This document shows, in pieces, positions 9,846 through 21,105 of a stretch of 64,000 bases of DNA. The stretch lies in NCBI GenBank assembly GCA_032622095.1, contig CP136063.1:275957426-276021425 (forward strand), in the 5' to 3' direction. This DNA comes from Siphonodentalium dalli. Its lineage: Eukaryota; Mollusca; Scaphopoda; Gadilida; Siphonodentaliidae. The position numbers and the translations under genes are program-made. Each line of letters starts with the position of its first letter. The stretch's first letter is position 1. The notes beneath the pieces are model-generated. The model was not told the origin of the DNA and ran no database searches. It worked only from the letters and a program-made list of their open reading frames with translations.

Positions 9846-11790
9846 GTAATCCAAGATGGCGTCCATAATGTCAGTTGGTATCGAAATATTCTGGATTTCG
9901 GTGGTAGGTGCGCCAACTAATACCAAATTAGTAATAAAATCAAATATACACACACAATGCTTAGTCGTAAACCATATCGGTAGATTGTCTGTCCCAATAT
10001 GGCCGCCAAAATGGACAAAATCGAATGAAATTTACAATTTGTGGTAACTGAATAGCTAGTCATACAAGAACGAACAAGCCCTCGAATTATACGAGGAAGA
10101 ATGATTTTAGAGTATAAGTGGAGTTTTTAATACTAGATGTAAGAATTCTCTCTGATGTATCTCGCAAGAGAGCAATCGAAAGCCAGGTCTCATACAAAGT
10201 TAAATATGGACTTTTTGGGAGCCAAGAAACAGAAGAATAATGCAGTTTTATCTGTACTGTTTATCTTGAATCGTGTAATATATGTGTAATTAAACAGTTA
10301 AATGTGATCTAAAAGGGTTGTATTGATTATGTGACATTTTCTAGAAGCAGAAATGTATGTAATGAAAACAGTCTAACGAATGTGACCGATAATCATTTAT
10401 TTTTAAATCTACAACACAAAATCTGTCAAAATTCACTAATATAGAACAGTATGAGAGCTATTCATAAGTTACTAGGTAAAATGTGTAGATCCTATTATCC
10501 GTGTCTTAAAATAGTAGTCACAGTTGCCTCCGGTCAAGTGGTTAAACACGAATATTTCGCTTTTATCACACAAATACATGGTGGTATACCATGAACGCAA
10601 TTTATCAAAATACAAAGGAGTACAATAGACTATCTTCAATAAATTCTCAACATAACCAAATTTGTCTACATACTCTGTGGCAGAGACTGTCTTTATACCT
10701 GGAAATTATATGTGCTTAAATGCAATAAGGCCTCAGATACCGGTACGTGAAACGTACTACCTTTTCTGCAACCGCATCGCCGAGTTTACCCATTCTCCCT
10801 AATGTTACACATATCTGCTGCATACACAACCATAAATAGCAACATTGAGTGAATGGTACACGCAGAAGTAATAACTTTAAACGCCGATGACCTGATATTT
10901 TCCGCAAGTATGTGGGTGGCATTGGTAATATAATTTCAAACAACAAGATGCTGAAAACTAATACATGTAGTGTGCATTGCGTGGTACATATTCCCGTTGT
11001 AATGTGCCGATTGAAGTAAATTTAACAAAATTGTCTACTAAGAAACCGGTTTAGAAGCAGCATGAAAATTAGTATTAAATAAAATGTACGATGCACAGTC
11101 TCTTCGATTTAGTGATATATAGGGTACTATTCTGTTGAAGAAATGAGTGTTTCTTTACAGTATAATCAGCATTACGACATACGTGTATGGTTTATTATCA
11201 CGGATAGTGTTGAAAATTCCGGAAATATAACTAGTTTTTACACAGCAAGGGTGTGCATTTCAGTTTCTGCGTTACATTCAATGATTAATATTCATTCCAA
11301 CTGAAACTACCACGCACTGTGTGACGAAATATTACTTTGTGTGTTGGATGCCCGAAACAACTGTTTTGGCCCGACTGTTGGATGCATTCTAATCAGAAAA
11401 CCCGAACGTAAATTATTGGGTTAACGTGCGTTGCAGTGATCGATAAATCATTCAGATAGATCTGTTTTAATTATATGTGCACCTTTAAAGATATATAACA
11501 ACATACTTGTAAATTACCAATGTGTATTTTCGCTTATAGGCGGTTATCAAATATGTTGCTTTCGTCGTAGCATGGATTGGAGTTGCGGCCATTTCGACAG
11601 CCATTTCATCGCCGCGATTGCATTGTTTTCTGTCCTTGTCACTCTATTCGCCCCCTATACTCTAATTTCACACAAACTGATGTATATCGGATGGAGGATT
11701 AATGCGCTCTGGTGTCGCCGATGGGGGATATTGTAGAAAAACGTACTTCACAAGGTCGAAAATGGGCATTTTTTAAAATCTCTGTAAAAA
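9846..11790. other. Long stretch without recognised gene
   Basis: No repeat family or domain is recognised. CCAAGATGGCGTCC (9851) and ATATGGCCGCCAAAATGG (9998) are YY1-like motifs. A plus-strand 54-codon frame with one hydrophobic segment (11572-11736) follows an acceptor-like TTATAG at 11538; it is described under findings as weak. Confidence 0.35.
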
Positions 11791-11794
11791 AGTT

Positions 11795-12350
11795 TGCTCA
11801 AAGCAGGGGGGGGGGGGGGAATTCCGGCACGTATGCCGGGGTGGGTGGGTGGTCAAAGCCACCAACAAGCAATTTTTTCCGCAACTAAAAAAAAAAATTC
11901 ATGCTTGTTTTTTAGTGTTTTGGCAATGAGTTGGGCTTCAAACCCACTTTGAATGAGAGAAATAATGTAATTCTAACTGTAAACTGACTGCAGGCAGTCA
12001 TCGTGTTGTATTTTGTTGCAAATTTTGAAATCCAAGATGGCCGCTGGCAGCCATGTTTTTTTGGCCGAATGACCTCAAAATGACTCATTCCTATTTACAT
12101 GACCATGTTAACATCCATGATAAATAGTATGCACATAATTCATATACAGCTGTTTACAGTGAATTTCCCCCCGCAAATCTCTGTTTTAGTGTTAAAAGGG
12201 GGGGGGGGGGTGGGGTGTCAAAAAATGGTCGGAAAAAACTGCCGAAAACGGAAAAAAGTTTGGCGGTGGGGGTGGGTGGGTACAAAAAATGATCGAAAGG
12301 GAAAAAATGCCATACGTGCCTGAATTTTTTTTCCGACCCCCCCCCCTGCT
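11795..12350. repeat. Inverted repeat with poly-G/poly-C arms
   Basis: CTCAAAGCAGGGGG with GGCACGTATGCC at 11797-11840 is mirrored at 12307-12352 by CATACGTGCC with CCCCCTGCTCAAAGC. Between them are more G-rich tracts (13 G at 12198; GGTGGGGGTGGGTGGG near 12265). Frames here on both strands are low-complexity translations and not genes. Confidence 0.55.
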
Positions 12351-12470
12351 CAAAGCGGATTTTAGCGGATTTTGGATATGTTGTAGAGGATATATTCCTC
12401 TTCAAAATGGAATACACACTAACTTAGTCCAAATTTATTCTAGGTCAAACCTTTTATCGACCAGACTATT
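12345..12470 (+). repeat. Dispersed repeat, partner of 9718-9845
   Basis: It starts GCTCAAAGCGGATTTTAGCG, contains GAGGATATATTCCTCTTC, and ends near TTTATCGACC. It is close to identical with the reverse complement of 9718-9845. Its first bases overlap the right arm of the poly-C inverted repeat. Confidence 0.75.
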
Positions 12471-12497
12471 TTGCAGTATATACGCCCTGTCTCTAAC

Positions 12498-12738
12498 TCG
12501 CGGCCATACTGGATCCACCAGGTCCGGTTCCGTGGGTTTTATATTAATTATAGTGCCACATGCAAAGTTTTGGAGTAGCATTCCATATATTGAAGTCATG
12601 AATAATTCGAAAGCTCCATATATGGAAATGGTACACCAAAACATTGACCAGTAGCACTAAAACCACGGAACCGGGGCTGGAAGAATCTCTTAAACCACGG
12701 AACGGAGCTGGATGAATCCAATACGGCCGCGATCGACC
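12498..12738. mobile_element. Foldback (inverted-repeat) element of about 240 bp
   Basis: The left arm CGCGGCCATACTGGATCC with CCGGTTCCGTGG is mirrored by CCACGGAACGGAGC and GGATGAATCCAATACGGCCG on the right. An inner pair TAGTGCCACATGC / GTAGCACTA and TTCCATATAT / ATATATGGAA continues towards a centre near 12615. The right arm carries a tandem CCACGGAAC duplication (12661, 12695). No target duplication was identified. Confidence 0.65.
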
Positions 12739-15110
12739 CAGTGACCTCGCTTATTGTAATGGATGGGAATGGAAATGTCCAAAACAAGCAGGTGGCTTTC
12801 TTGCGATCTTCCAAGATGATATCAGATCAGTTACATCTGTGATGTGTATGTCAGTATGCACCCGGCTGCCTCATATTATGATGATATCATTCTTGGCGTT
12901 ATACTATTATGTGGTTGGTGGTCGAACCAATTGGAACCTACAACTATACAGTTTTTCTGCACGTTATTCAAATGCACATATGCATACTTCGCTACATGCA
13001 TGTACATTATGTATTATCTAGTTTTGGTGCTAACACAGGTTAAGTCGAAATAATCTGCTCCACTGTTTCTGGACTCTGGTTCACAAGTTGCAACAATCGA
13101 TATGACTCATCTTGATCTATGTTTGAATTATTCATGTACTTAGAAGTTATAATGTTGTCCATACATATATAAGTTTATCCTGGTACATTTAATTATTGTC
13201 TTTTCTCGTTCATATCCTGTTTCATTTCATATATCATGCTTTATGCCAAGCTGCAAACCAGAGTTCAGCCCCATCGCTACGCGATGTCTGAACACTGCCG
13301 GCACATGTATTTTCTTAATAAAATCTAACATTTTTTATTGAAGTGTTTTGCCAGTTACAATTCACTCTGACTTGATCTAGACCATTTTCAAAAGAACATG
13401 GACAGTTCAGTTTCTCAGAATAATGCAGAATGAATTGTAACCTACAAAAATCTCAAAAAATAAATGCGACATTTCTTCACATTACGTGTAGGTGCGGCAG
13501 CGGTAAGTCATGTGTAGGGGACTGAACTATGCATGGAGCTTGGCGTTATGCTTCTTCAGTTGGTTTGTCACTCAGTTGTACATGTACATTGTCGATTTTA
13601 TAATGTTGTCTGAACTTTTGAGCTTCCTTGATGGATTGTTTTGCTTTGTTGTTTTTATGATATTATATTGACTTTATGTTTCTATCTTTGTTCGCTCTGA
13701 TTGTTCTGTCTAACACAGTGTCTAACCCTACTATTACATGTTTTTAAGACGCCTCTATTTCTACAAGGCCTCGACCACCTCCATATTGAAAAAAACAAAA
13801 AAAACTGAAGGAATTCTACGCCGAAAGAGTAAGTTTGGTCTAATCCTTATTTCTGTATAAATGTAAAATCATCAAGAACCACCAGACATTGAATTGGGGG
13901 ATTTTGGCATGTAATATTTGGTTGGGTATCAGTCGTTCGTGTCGATCGATATTTTCCATATTCCTATCAATGCTGATGATGACATGACTTCGATATTGAT
14001 GATATTGACCACACATGTTGTGTACTGTGGGATAATACTCAAATTTGAGTATTCGTATTTTGTTAAATGTTTGACATTTAATCCCTCATCCCCAACTCAA
14101 GTTCATGCATGCATGTTATATATGGTTTCTCATAGTACACATGTTGAAGGAGCGTGATGTGTTTTTGGGGATTGTGTGCAAAACAGAATTCCCTGGCTTA
14201 TACCCCACATGTATATAGTGTCGTTTATTGGACCGAAAACCGTCAAGTACAAATCATGTCGGTGTTTGTATATATACGTGTCTGAGTGTTCACTTTAGCG
14301 ACCACAGACCGATGAGCTGACGTGTGGCGCCAATATGCACAGGGCGAAGATATCAGTAGTCTAAATCGGATTATCACTTCTAAAATAGAGTTACCTCGCA
14401 CACAACATACATGAGATAAATTCCTAACTTCGCATATAAACATCATATATATAAACAACATACAATCAATACACTGCACAATATAGTGATCATTTAATAA
14501 ACTTCGATAAAACTGAGACACTAATACATTTATTGTGGCCACAAATTTACGGAAGATTGATGTGCATGGGTGATATTGGTGCACTCGATCTGCACCATAA
14601 TTCCAGGATATCGGATATAGGTAATCTGGTCACCATTGCAGAAGTACTCTGTGGTCAGCTAATGGCAGCCATGCATGTTCTGGATATGGTTAACTTGGCC
14701 GACCACTGCTGGAATTTGTATTTGTGTAGCCCAGTCCCAGGATAAGAATATATTGTCATTGCTAGATATACGTGTAGGTCACGCTTTTCACTGCTGTTAG
14801 AGTACAGTGACTTCTCTTGAAATTGACCACCACAATACGGATAAATAATATGAATATTCTAGACATCAATAGAGACAAGAGCACTGGTGTCCCAATTTCG
14901 GGATAGGTATGTAGAATACACTGCCCCAGATGACTCGCAAATTCCTCCCAAATCCAACGACACATGTAAACTAGAGGAATAGTCATATACCGGTGTATGT
15001 TATCTGGTCACCACTAAACTGTGGCACTTTGACTAATCAGTCCTATGTATCGCAATGCCACTACATGGGCTATCATAGGTGCTGACGATCCGAGGCCAAA
15101 CAAATGTATG
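12739..15110. other. Stretch without recognised gene
   Basis: No domain is recognised. A CGCTACGCGATG block followed by AATAAA (about 13316) could be the tail of an old retroelement or a polyadenylation signal, but no upstream coding region is seen. Short frames at 13918-14157 and 14243-14745 look incidental. Confidence 0.35.
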
Positions 15111-15114
15111 GTTT

Positions 15115-15985
15115 GCATGGACGTGCACAAAGTTACACATGATTTCCAAAACGTGCGTAGAGTTACACAGGATCACCCAGACGTGAATAAAGTTACACAG
15201 GATCTGACAGACATGCATAAAATTACACATGATATCCCAAACGTGCATAAAGTTACACAGGATTACCTAGACGTGCATAAAGTTACACGGGATCTCACAG
15301 ACGTGCATAAAGTTACACAGGATCACATAGACGTGCATAAAGTTACACAGGATCTCTCAGACGTGCATAAAGTTACACAATATCCCACATATATACATGC
15401 ATAAAATTACACGTGATCACCTAGACGGTCGACGTGCATAAAGTTAGACAGGATCCCACATACGTGCATAACGTTAGACAGGATCCCACACACGTGCATA
15501 ACGTTACACAGGATCCCACACACGTGCATAACGTTACACAGGATCCAACACACGTGCATAACGTTACATATGATCACATAGACGTGTATAAAGTTACACA
15601 TGATATCCCAAACGCGCATAAAGTTACACAGGATCACCTACACGTGCATAAAGTTACACATGATATCCCAAAACGTGCATAAAGTTACACAGGATCACCT
15701 AGACGCGCATAAAGTTACATATGCTATCCCAAAACGTGTTTAAAGTTACACAGGATCACCTAGATGTGCATATATAAAGTTACACATGATATCCAAAAAC
15801 GTGCAGAAAGTTACACATGATCACCTAGACGTGCATAAAGTTACACATGATATCCAAAAACGTGCATAAAGTTACACAGGATCAACCAAACGTGCACAAA
15901 GGTACCCATGATCTCATAAACGCGTATACAGTTTCTCAGGATATCACAGGCGTATACATAAAGTTACAGTAACTTTTCACATACA
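15115..15985 (+). repeat. 30-bp minisatellite array (ACGTGCATAAAGTTACACAG unit)
   Basis: Nearly 30 tandem units of 30-31 bp with core ACGTGCATAAAGTTACACA followed by a variable GATCNCNTAG or GATATCCCAA. After about 15590 two unit types (CAGGATCACCTAG and CATGATATCCCAA) alternate, giving a roughly 61-bp second-order period. Because 30 is a multiple of three, long frames stay open on both strands (15045-15404 and 15434-15682 plus; 15033-15248 and 15407-15637 minus). This is expected from the period and does not indicate a protein. Confidence 0.9.
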
Positions 15986-16885
15986 AGATTCGAAAATAAG
16001 TCGATAAGTACTGCTATGCTGTGTTTATTCACAGAAACAAAAATATTCAAGAGAGTAAGAATTTAGTAAAATCTGGTTCCGACATTTCTTCCGTTGAGGA
16101 ATAAAGAGCGCTCCTTATTATTATATTCCAGGTATGTCAGGTATGATCGAAATAAAGGGCTTTATCTCGCTTATATGCAAAAAATTGAAAAGAGCAGGAA
16201 AATTGCTTATGAATTTGGCATTTTTTGCCGTTTAATGTATACCTGTCTGCAGGGTTAGTCAATTGTCGTTTTTGTTTCGGAAAGAACCAAAGCAAATTTC
16301 ATTTGGCCAAACTTTTGCTTGAGAAGTTTCAGGTCAAATGTCAGCAATAACATCTCCGAATATCAACGAATCCCCTACATTTGCTGACAGGTAATCAGCA
16401 GTTCCTCTCATGTACCATATGTTTGGCTTCCTTTCTTGGTCTTGGTATACTGTACTGCGTTGTGGTTGCCAAATAACACCATTTCAAAGAAATATGCAAA
16501 TCAGTGCTTATATTACCATACCGCATATAGACCTATTTTACAGTTTAAATTGCGGTTCAATGGAACACACTTGCAGTGTCAAGTTGGATCGATCTCTAAA
16601 TATACCAGATATTATTTTCGCATTATTCAACTGCCTGACTTATATTTTTTTGTAATTAGTTTGTAATTATTATGCTTTGTTTAGTTTCAATTTTCTGAAT
16701 TATCTGATATTTTGGTTTTTAAATTTGGCCGGCAACAAAATTGCAGAAATGGATAAAATATTCGGTGAATTATATGCAAATGGTATTACAAATGAGATGG
16801 TAACTCCATCATATGTCCATATTGGACCTAAATATTCACATATGTTCAAATTGGACCTAAATATTAACCCCATAGTGGACTTCTA
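15986..16885. other. Stretch without recognised gene
   Basis: A short direct duplication of ATTGGACCTAAATATT lies at about 16821 and 16851. Overlapping frames at 16410-16666 show no domain. Confidence 0.35.
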
Positions 16886-16886
16886 T

Positions 16887-16986
16887 GACAGGTTCCCAGA
16901 TTAAAATTTACCCCACCCCAGTAAAACTTAATCCTGTAGATTGTAGTATTACTGGGGTGGATTCAATTTTATTCTGGGGACCTGTG
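16887..16986. mobile_element. Small foldback element of about 100 bp
   Basis: ACAGGTTCCCAGATTAAAAT and CACCCCAGTAA on the left are mirrored by TTACTGGGGTG and ATTTTATTCTGGGGACCTGT on the right, around a centre near 16937. No target duplication is visible. Confidence 0.65.
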
Positions 16987-17537
16987 ACTTATACCCGTTA
17001 TTCATTTTTATCGCTGCATTACAACGAGTGTACATATGTTAAGTCGATTCGGATTCAGATAATGTCGATGTGGGCTTACTTGTGTTTTTGAAATAAGTTC
17101 AATAAGAGAACAGGCTGATAATAATAGGACTCATTTAACTCATAAACACCAAACCTAACATAAAGGTGTCAGACCGGTTTTCCGAAGACCTATTACTACG
17201 AAGGCCCACAACTCCGAAGACCCGATTCTCAGACGGCCCACAACTCCGAAGACCCGATTCTCCGACGGCCCATAACCCCGAAGACCCGATTCTCCGACGG
17301 CCCATAACTCCGAAGATCCGATTCTCCGAAAGCCCATAACTCCGAAGGGCCGATTCTCCGAAGACCTATAACTCCGAAGACCTATAACTCCGAAGGGCCG
17401 ATTCTCCGAAGACCTATAACTCCGAAGGCCCGATTCTCCGACGGCCCATAACTCCGAAGGTCCGATTCTCCGAAGGTCCGATTCTCCGAAGAATTTGTTT
17501 TATCGGGGTATTATCGTTTACTAAATAGTGTACAGTC

Positions 17538-17715
17538 CAGTGGCGAAGCCAAGGGGTCCCAAAATTCCCACTGCCCCCATTAAACCTCTACTTGCTATTT
17601 CAGACAATATGGGCCCCTACCAAAACATGTCCAATGTCATGTAAACGCCCGGAAATCAAAATATTCAAACTTTTCCTACTGCCCCCACCTAAATGGGAAT
17701 CCTGTCCCGCCACTG
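17538..17715 (+). mobile_element. hAT-like non-autonomous piece in left foldback arm
   Basis: It starts CAGTGGCGAAGCC and ends CCCGCCACTG, the style of hAT termini. It contains AAACATGTCCAATGTCATG and AAACGCCCGGAAATC, which reappear in inverted form in 17867-18162. Adjacent 8-bp flanks do not form a direct duplication. Confidence 0.55.
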
Positions 17716-17866
17716 ACTATACACCAGATACTATAACGTTACGTTGGCCCATGAGATGCCAGAGTAAAATGTACAGGGGTAAACGGGGAAGAACTTGTCG
17801 CCCCTGTGCATGTTAGGCTACTCTGACATTCTTGCAGCGTTTCGTTATAATATACCCGGTGCACAC

Positions 17867-18162
17867 CAGTGGCGGAGTCAGGGTTCCCATTTATAGGGGT
17901 GCACATTAATTAGCATATATGTGGGGGATATGTGGGGGATATATCATGCATATGATATGCCGAAAGCATATCACGAAGGCCTGATTTGGGGAGCGCATAC
18001 ATGGGAGGGGTCGCCCCCCAATCGTTGGTCCGGGGGCTTCCCTGGGCAGGAACACTGTGAATATTTGAATGCCTAGGAGGGATTTCCTGACGTTTACATG
18101 ACATTTGACATGTTTTTGGGGGGGGGGCGGTCTTCCATAGGGCCACATTGACTCCGCCACTG
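17867..18162 (-). mobile_element. hAT-like non-autonomous piece in right foldback arm
   Basis: It starts CAGTGGCGGAGTCAGGG and ends GACTCCGCCACTG. Read on the minus strand, AACATGTCAAATGTCATGTA and the CAGGAAATC segment match 17538-17715, with extra G/C-rich sequence. It also holds a ten-G tract near 18117. Confidence 0.55.
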
Positions 18163-18559
18163 GACTGTACACTATTTAATAAGCGATAAAACATGATCTT
18201 CGGAGAATCGGACCTTCGGAGAATCGGACCTTCGGGGAATCGGCCCTTCGGAGTTATAGACCTTCGGAGTTATGGGCGTTCGGAGTTATAGGCCTTCGGA
18301 GTTATGGGCTTTCGGAGTTATGGGTCTTCGGAGTTATGGGATTTCGGTAAATCGGGACGTCGGAGTTATGGGGTTTCGGAGAATCGGGGCGTCGGAGAAT
18401 CTGACCTTCGGAGAATCGGACCTTCGGAGTTATGGGTCTTCGGAAAAACGCTACGTAACCAACATAAAAGCCAACAAATCTAATTGTCTTTGTTGGGATA
18501 TCAACATTCTCTAATTAAACGGATATGGTTCATTCGAGCTTCCAAATTCTGTCTATATA

Positions 18560-18663
18560 CAGTAATGCTCTAATTAATCGACCTCTTAACCACAGCAGAA
18601 TTATGGGTAACTTTTCAGGATTTAGTCGGAAATATGGCTTGTTGATTAATTAGAGCATTACTG
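18560..18663. mobile_element. Internally deleted pogo/Tigger-like MITE
   Basis: TA (18558-18559, 18664-18665) flanks CAGTAATGCTCTAATTAATC and its inverted end. Relative to 2284-2486 and 40507-40721 most of the right arm is missing, leaving 104 bp. Confidence 0.8.
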
Positions 18664-18665
18664 TA

Positions 18666-18904
18666 CATGATGGATAACTCTAAAATCAAGTGGCTTTTTT
18701 GTGTCAGGTATCTGACAAACCGGCACAATTTCGTTGAACAAGATGTTGATAAATAACAGGCTTTTGGCAATTTTATACTAAAGTTGAATCTGTTTAGCAT
18801 TATTTTTGGGCAATTACTCGATTATAATAACTGAAGCGGCATTTAACAAAATGCTGTCGTTGGAATCTGATGATATGGGGACCATCGAATCGGATTGAGT
18901 ACCT
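18666..18904. mobile_element. Truncated copy of the AGGTACTCAATCCGATC MITE family
   Basis: The sequence from GATGGATAACTCTAAAATC to CGGATTGAGTACCT followed by TTAA (18905-18908) matches 9010-9245. The other half is missing and the copy abuts the pogo-like MITE at 18560-18663. Confidence 0.75.
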
Positions 18905-18908
18905 TTAA

Positions 18909-19840
18909 TTGATGGCTTAGCAGTAAAGCATTTCATTAAATAGGACACTCATAAATTAAAAAAACATAAATTGTTGCTATGCTATTTAACAGATCTTAAA
19001 GTTGAACTAAACGAAATATGGTTGTCTTGACATATATGATTTTGACTTCACGTATTAAGTTCCTTTATTGTCATATGATTATGAGAATATAATAATCAGA
19101 TAGCGGCCCTGACATAAGCTTCCGTGAATACAACTCTGATTCAGAATACCTAGAGGGCTTGTCACGTCAGAGGTCGATAATAGAGGCGCGTACACCCCCT
19201 CTTTGATCATAACATAGTAATTTTTGAATGGTTCATGACAGCAGATGAAGGAATGCAATATTATAATGATCCAGTATGCAAATGACCCGTGACAGACTGG
19301 TCCCCCTCGGGGCAACCGTCGATGGAGAGAAAGCCATTATTATATTAAACCCAATTGTCCCATTCACCACACAGTGTACCGCTGCATCACGATAGTGTAA
19401 TATGTCAGGCGTGATTATCCCGCGAAAAATCACAGAATCCCAGGGTCGGTCCGTGTCGTGTCTTTTTTTGACAACACGTCTTGTCACTTCAGATGGTCTG
19501 ACAGAGAATAGTGCGCATTATAATCTCAGATTTCCTGCCATTCAATGAACTCTTATGGGTGAACTTGCTGTCTCGATCATTTCGCTTTATGATAATGAAG
19601 GAACGAAGCGACTCGATTCTTCTTCTTCTTCTGTTATTACACGCTTGTTTCTAGAATTACAGTGATACTGCTGTTCCATACGTTCCTCTTTGACGTCACA
19701 CGACATAAATGATGTCCCCCCCTCAACCACGAAATCGGAACTATAAAATTAAAGAATATTCACACACGAAAAAAGAAGCCCTATCTATATGCCTGAATTA
19801 ACCTTATATATATAAGTCTGTCTGTTATTTATTCATGGAT
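18909..19840. other. Stretch without recognised gene
   Basis: A (TTC)n microsatellite of about five units lies at 19617. Minus-strand frames at 19079-19487 have no recognisable domain. Confidence 0.35.
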
Positions 19841-20394
19841 TCTACGACGGGTGGTGTGCAATAACACAGAACGACTCGTGTGTTAGGGCGCGTACACATG
19901 AAGCTGCAAGAAAATATCTGCAAGAAAATATCAGGTACAATTGTACTCTGATATTTTCTTGCTGCAAAGATTACGCCCGTGAGAAAGCGACTGGTTATAT
20001 GGCGTTGATTGAGCTCAATGTGACTAGCGTTAGTCGTGTTTGTTGAAGTGAATTACTGCGGACAAACAACCTATAGTCCATATCGAATATTCATAGAGTT
20101 ATAAAGTGTTATGGAAAATGTTAAATGCCACCTATTTTAACGAGAAAGGAACGCGCCCTCGTCGTTGGAGTAGGGATGTGTGTTCTTCATGAACACACGA
20201 AAGGACATCTAAACAGACGTTGGTGGGTTCGGCCCTGGGCCACATCCCACATGCGAGAAGAGCGAGGAGTCGCCAACAATTTCTTATTCGAAACGTACAT
20301 ACAGTCCAAATTAAAGTAAAACAACTAAATCAAGGCATGTGAGGTGCCAAATATAAAGCATCCCCATACACGCAGGAACGTGGCTATAGGGTTT

Positions 20395-20500
20395 CCGTTG
20401 GGGGTATCCACCTTGGGAAATTCCAACTGCACCCCCCCTTGAATCAGAATCAGACCAAACACAAGTTTTCCATAATTCCATTTGCACCCCCTTGCACCTC
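20395..20500. repeat. Dispersed repeat also present beside the scaffold gap
   Basis: Contains GAAATTCCAACTGCACCCC, TTGAATCAGAATCAGACC and CATAATTCCATTTGCACCCC. The sequence at 44990-45084 is a close copy that ends at the scaffold gap exactly in its second C-run. Confidence 0.75.
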
Positions 20501-20589
20501 GGTGCTCTCATGCCTAATATTAGACCATGGTTCGGCCCGGTGTGCGAAAAGTTTGTAATCTTAACAAGAAAATAGCAAAATCCTATCAT

Positions 20590-21105
20590 CTAGACTATCC
20601 TCAAGCATTCCTAGAGTTGGAAATTTCAAACCTGACACCCCACTTAAGTTGGAAAATTTACAACTGATCACAATTCCAATGACAATGTTGACCAAATGTA
20701 TGACAATATTGTTTTATTAAATTAACTAGCAGTGTTTTACTTTTGACTGGCCACGGGGGAGGGACCAGGACACAAGCTTTCCAAGTGTTGGAAATTTCAA
20801 ACCTGTCACCCCCCTGAGGTTGGAAAGTTTCCAACTGATAACCATTTCAGACCATATTTTTTTTTACCAAAAATAGGAAAATATGCAAATATTGGTCCAA
20901 AAACAATTAATTCCCCCAAGAAATTTTTTGAAAATCAAACTACAAGAACATTTTCAAACTATCTCCATACCTATGTATGTATAGGTTTATGAGAAATAAA
21001 CTGATTGATTGTTGGTGTGAAATTTCCAACTAATGTTTTGGCAGGTATGAAATTTCCAACTGTTGACAATTTTGACCAAAGTTGGGGGTGAGACACCCCC
21101 AACAC
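20590..21105. repeat. Clustered copies of the TTGGAAATTTCAAACCTG repeat
   Basis: GTTGGAAATTTCAAACCTG occurs near 20616 and 20788, each followed by ACACCCC or TCACCCCC and then a second TTGGAAA block. An inverted copy lies at 21005-21095. Diverged copies lie elsewhere (8335, 25056, 29095, 36840). Confidence 0.6.

Larger units (their letters stand above)
17172..18448. mobile_element. Large foldback element with tandem-repeat arms
   Basis: The left end TTTTCCGAAGACC and right end GGTCTTCGGAAAA are inverted. The outer arms (17172-17500 and 18193-18448) consist of tandem modules of the type AACTCCGAAGACC, CGATTCTCCGAAGG and their reverse complements. Inside, both halves carry mirrored flanks (GTGTACAGTC / GACTGTACAC), mirrored hAT-like pieces and an inner inverted pair (CCAGAGTAAAATG, CAGGGG versus CCCCTGTGCATG, CTACTCTG) around a centre near 17790. 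Arrays as terminal inverted repeats are the hallmark of foldback-type transposons (known from insects). No transposase frame is present, and repeat-derived frames such as 17155-17337 and 18272-18514 are not genes. Confidence 0.75.

Noticed and set aside
12099-12417. Proline- and glycine-rich frames around poly-G tracts
   Set aside because: These are low-complexity translations of homopolymers.
13262-13330. Polyadenylated gene end or LINE tail at the AATAAA near 13.3 kb
   Set aside because: No upstream coding sequence or second copy in the window supports either reading.
15045-15682. Repetitive plus-strand proteins (DVHKVTQ repeats)
   Set aside because: Frames are open on both strands because the repeat period is a multiple of three; no splice, start or domain evidence.
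15115-15985. Regularly spaced 30-bp repeats resembling a CRISPR array
   Set aside because: There are no unique spacers: the whole unit repeats with drift, no cas genes are nearby, and the context is animal DNA. The same applies to the 53-bp array at 35,895.
17538-18162. Two independent hAT insertions with 8-bp target duplications
   Set aside because: Flanking bases are inverted relative to each other, not directly repeated, which fits arm duplication in the foldback better.
17155-18514. Frames rich in SELWAF and RSYG repeats
   Set aside because: They are translations of the foldback element's tandem CTCCGAAG modules.
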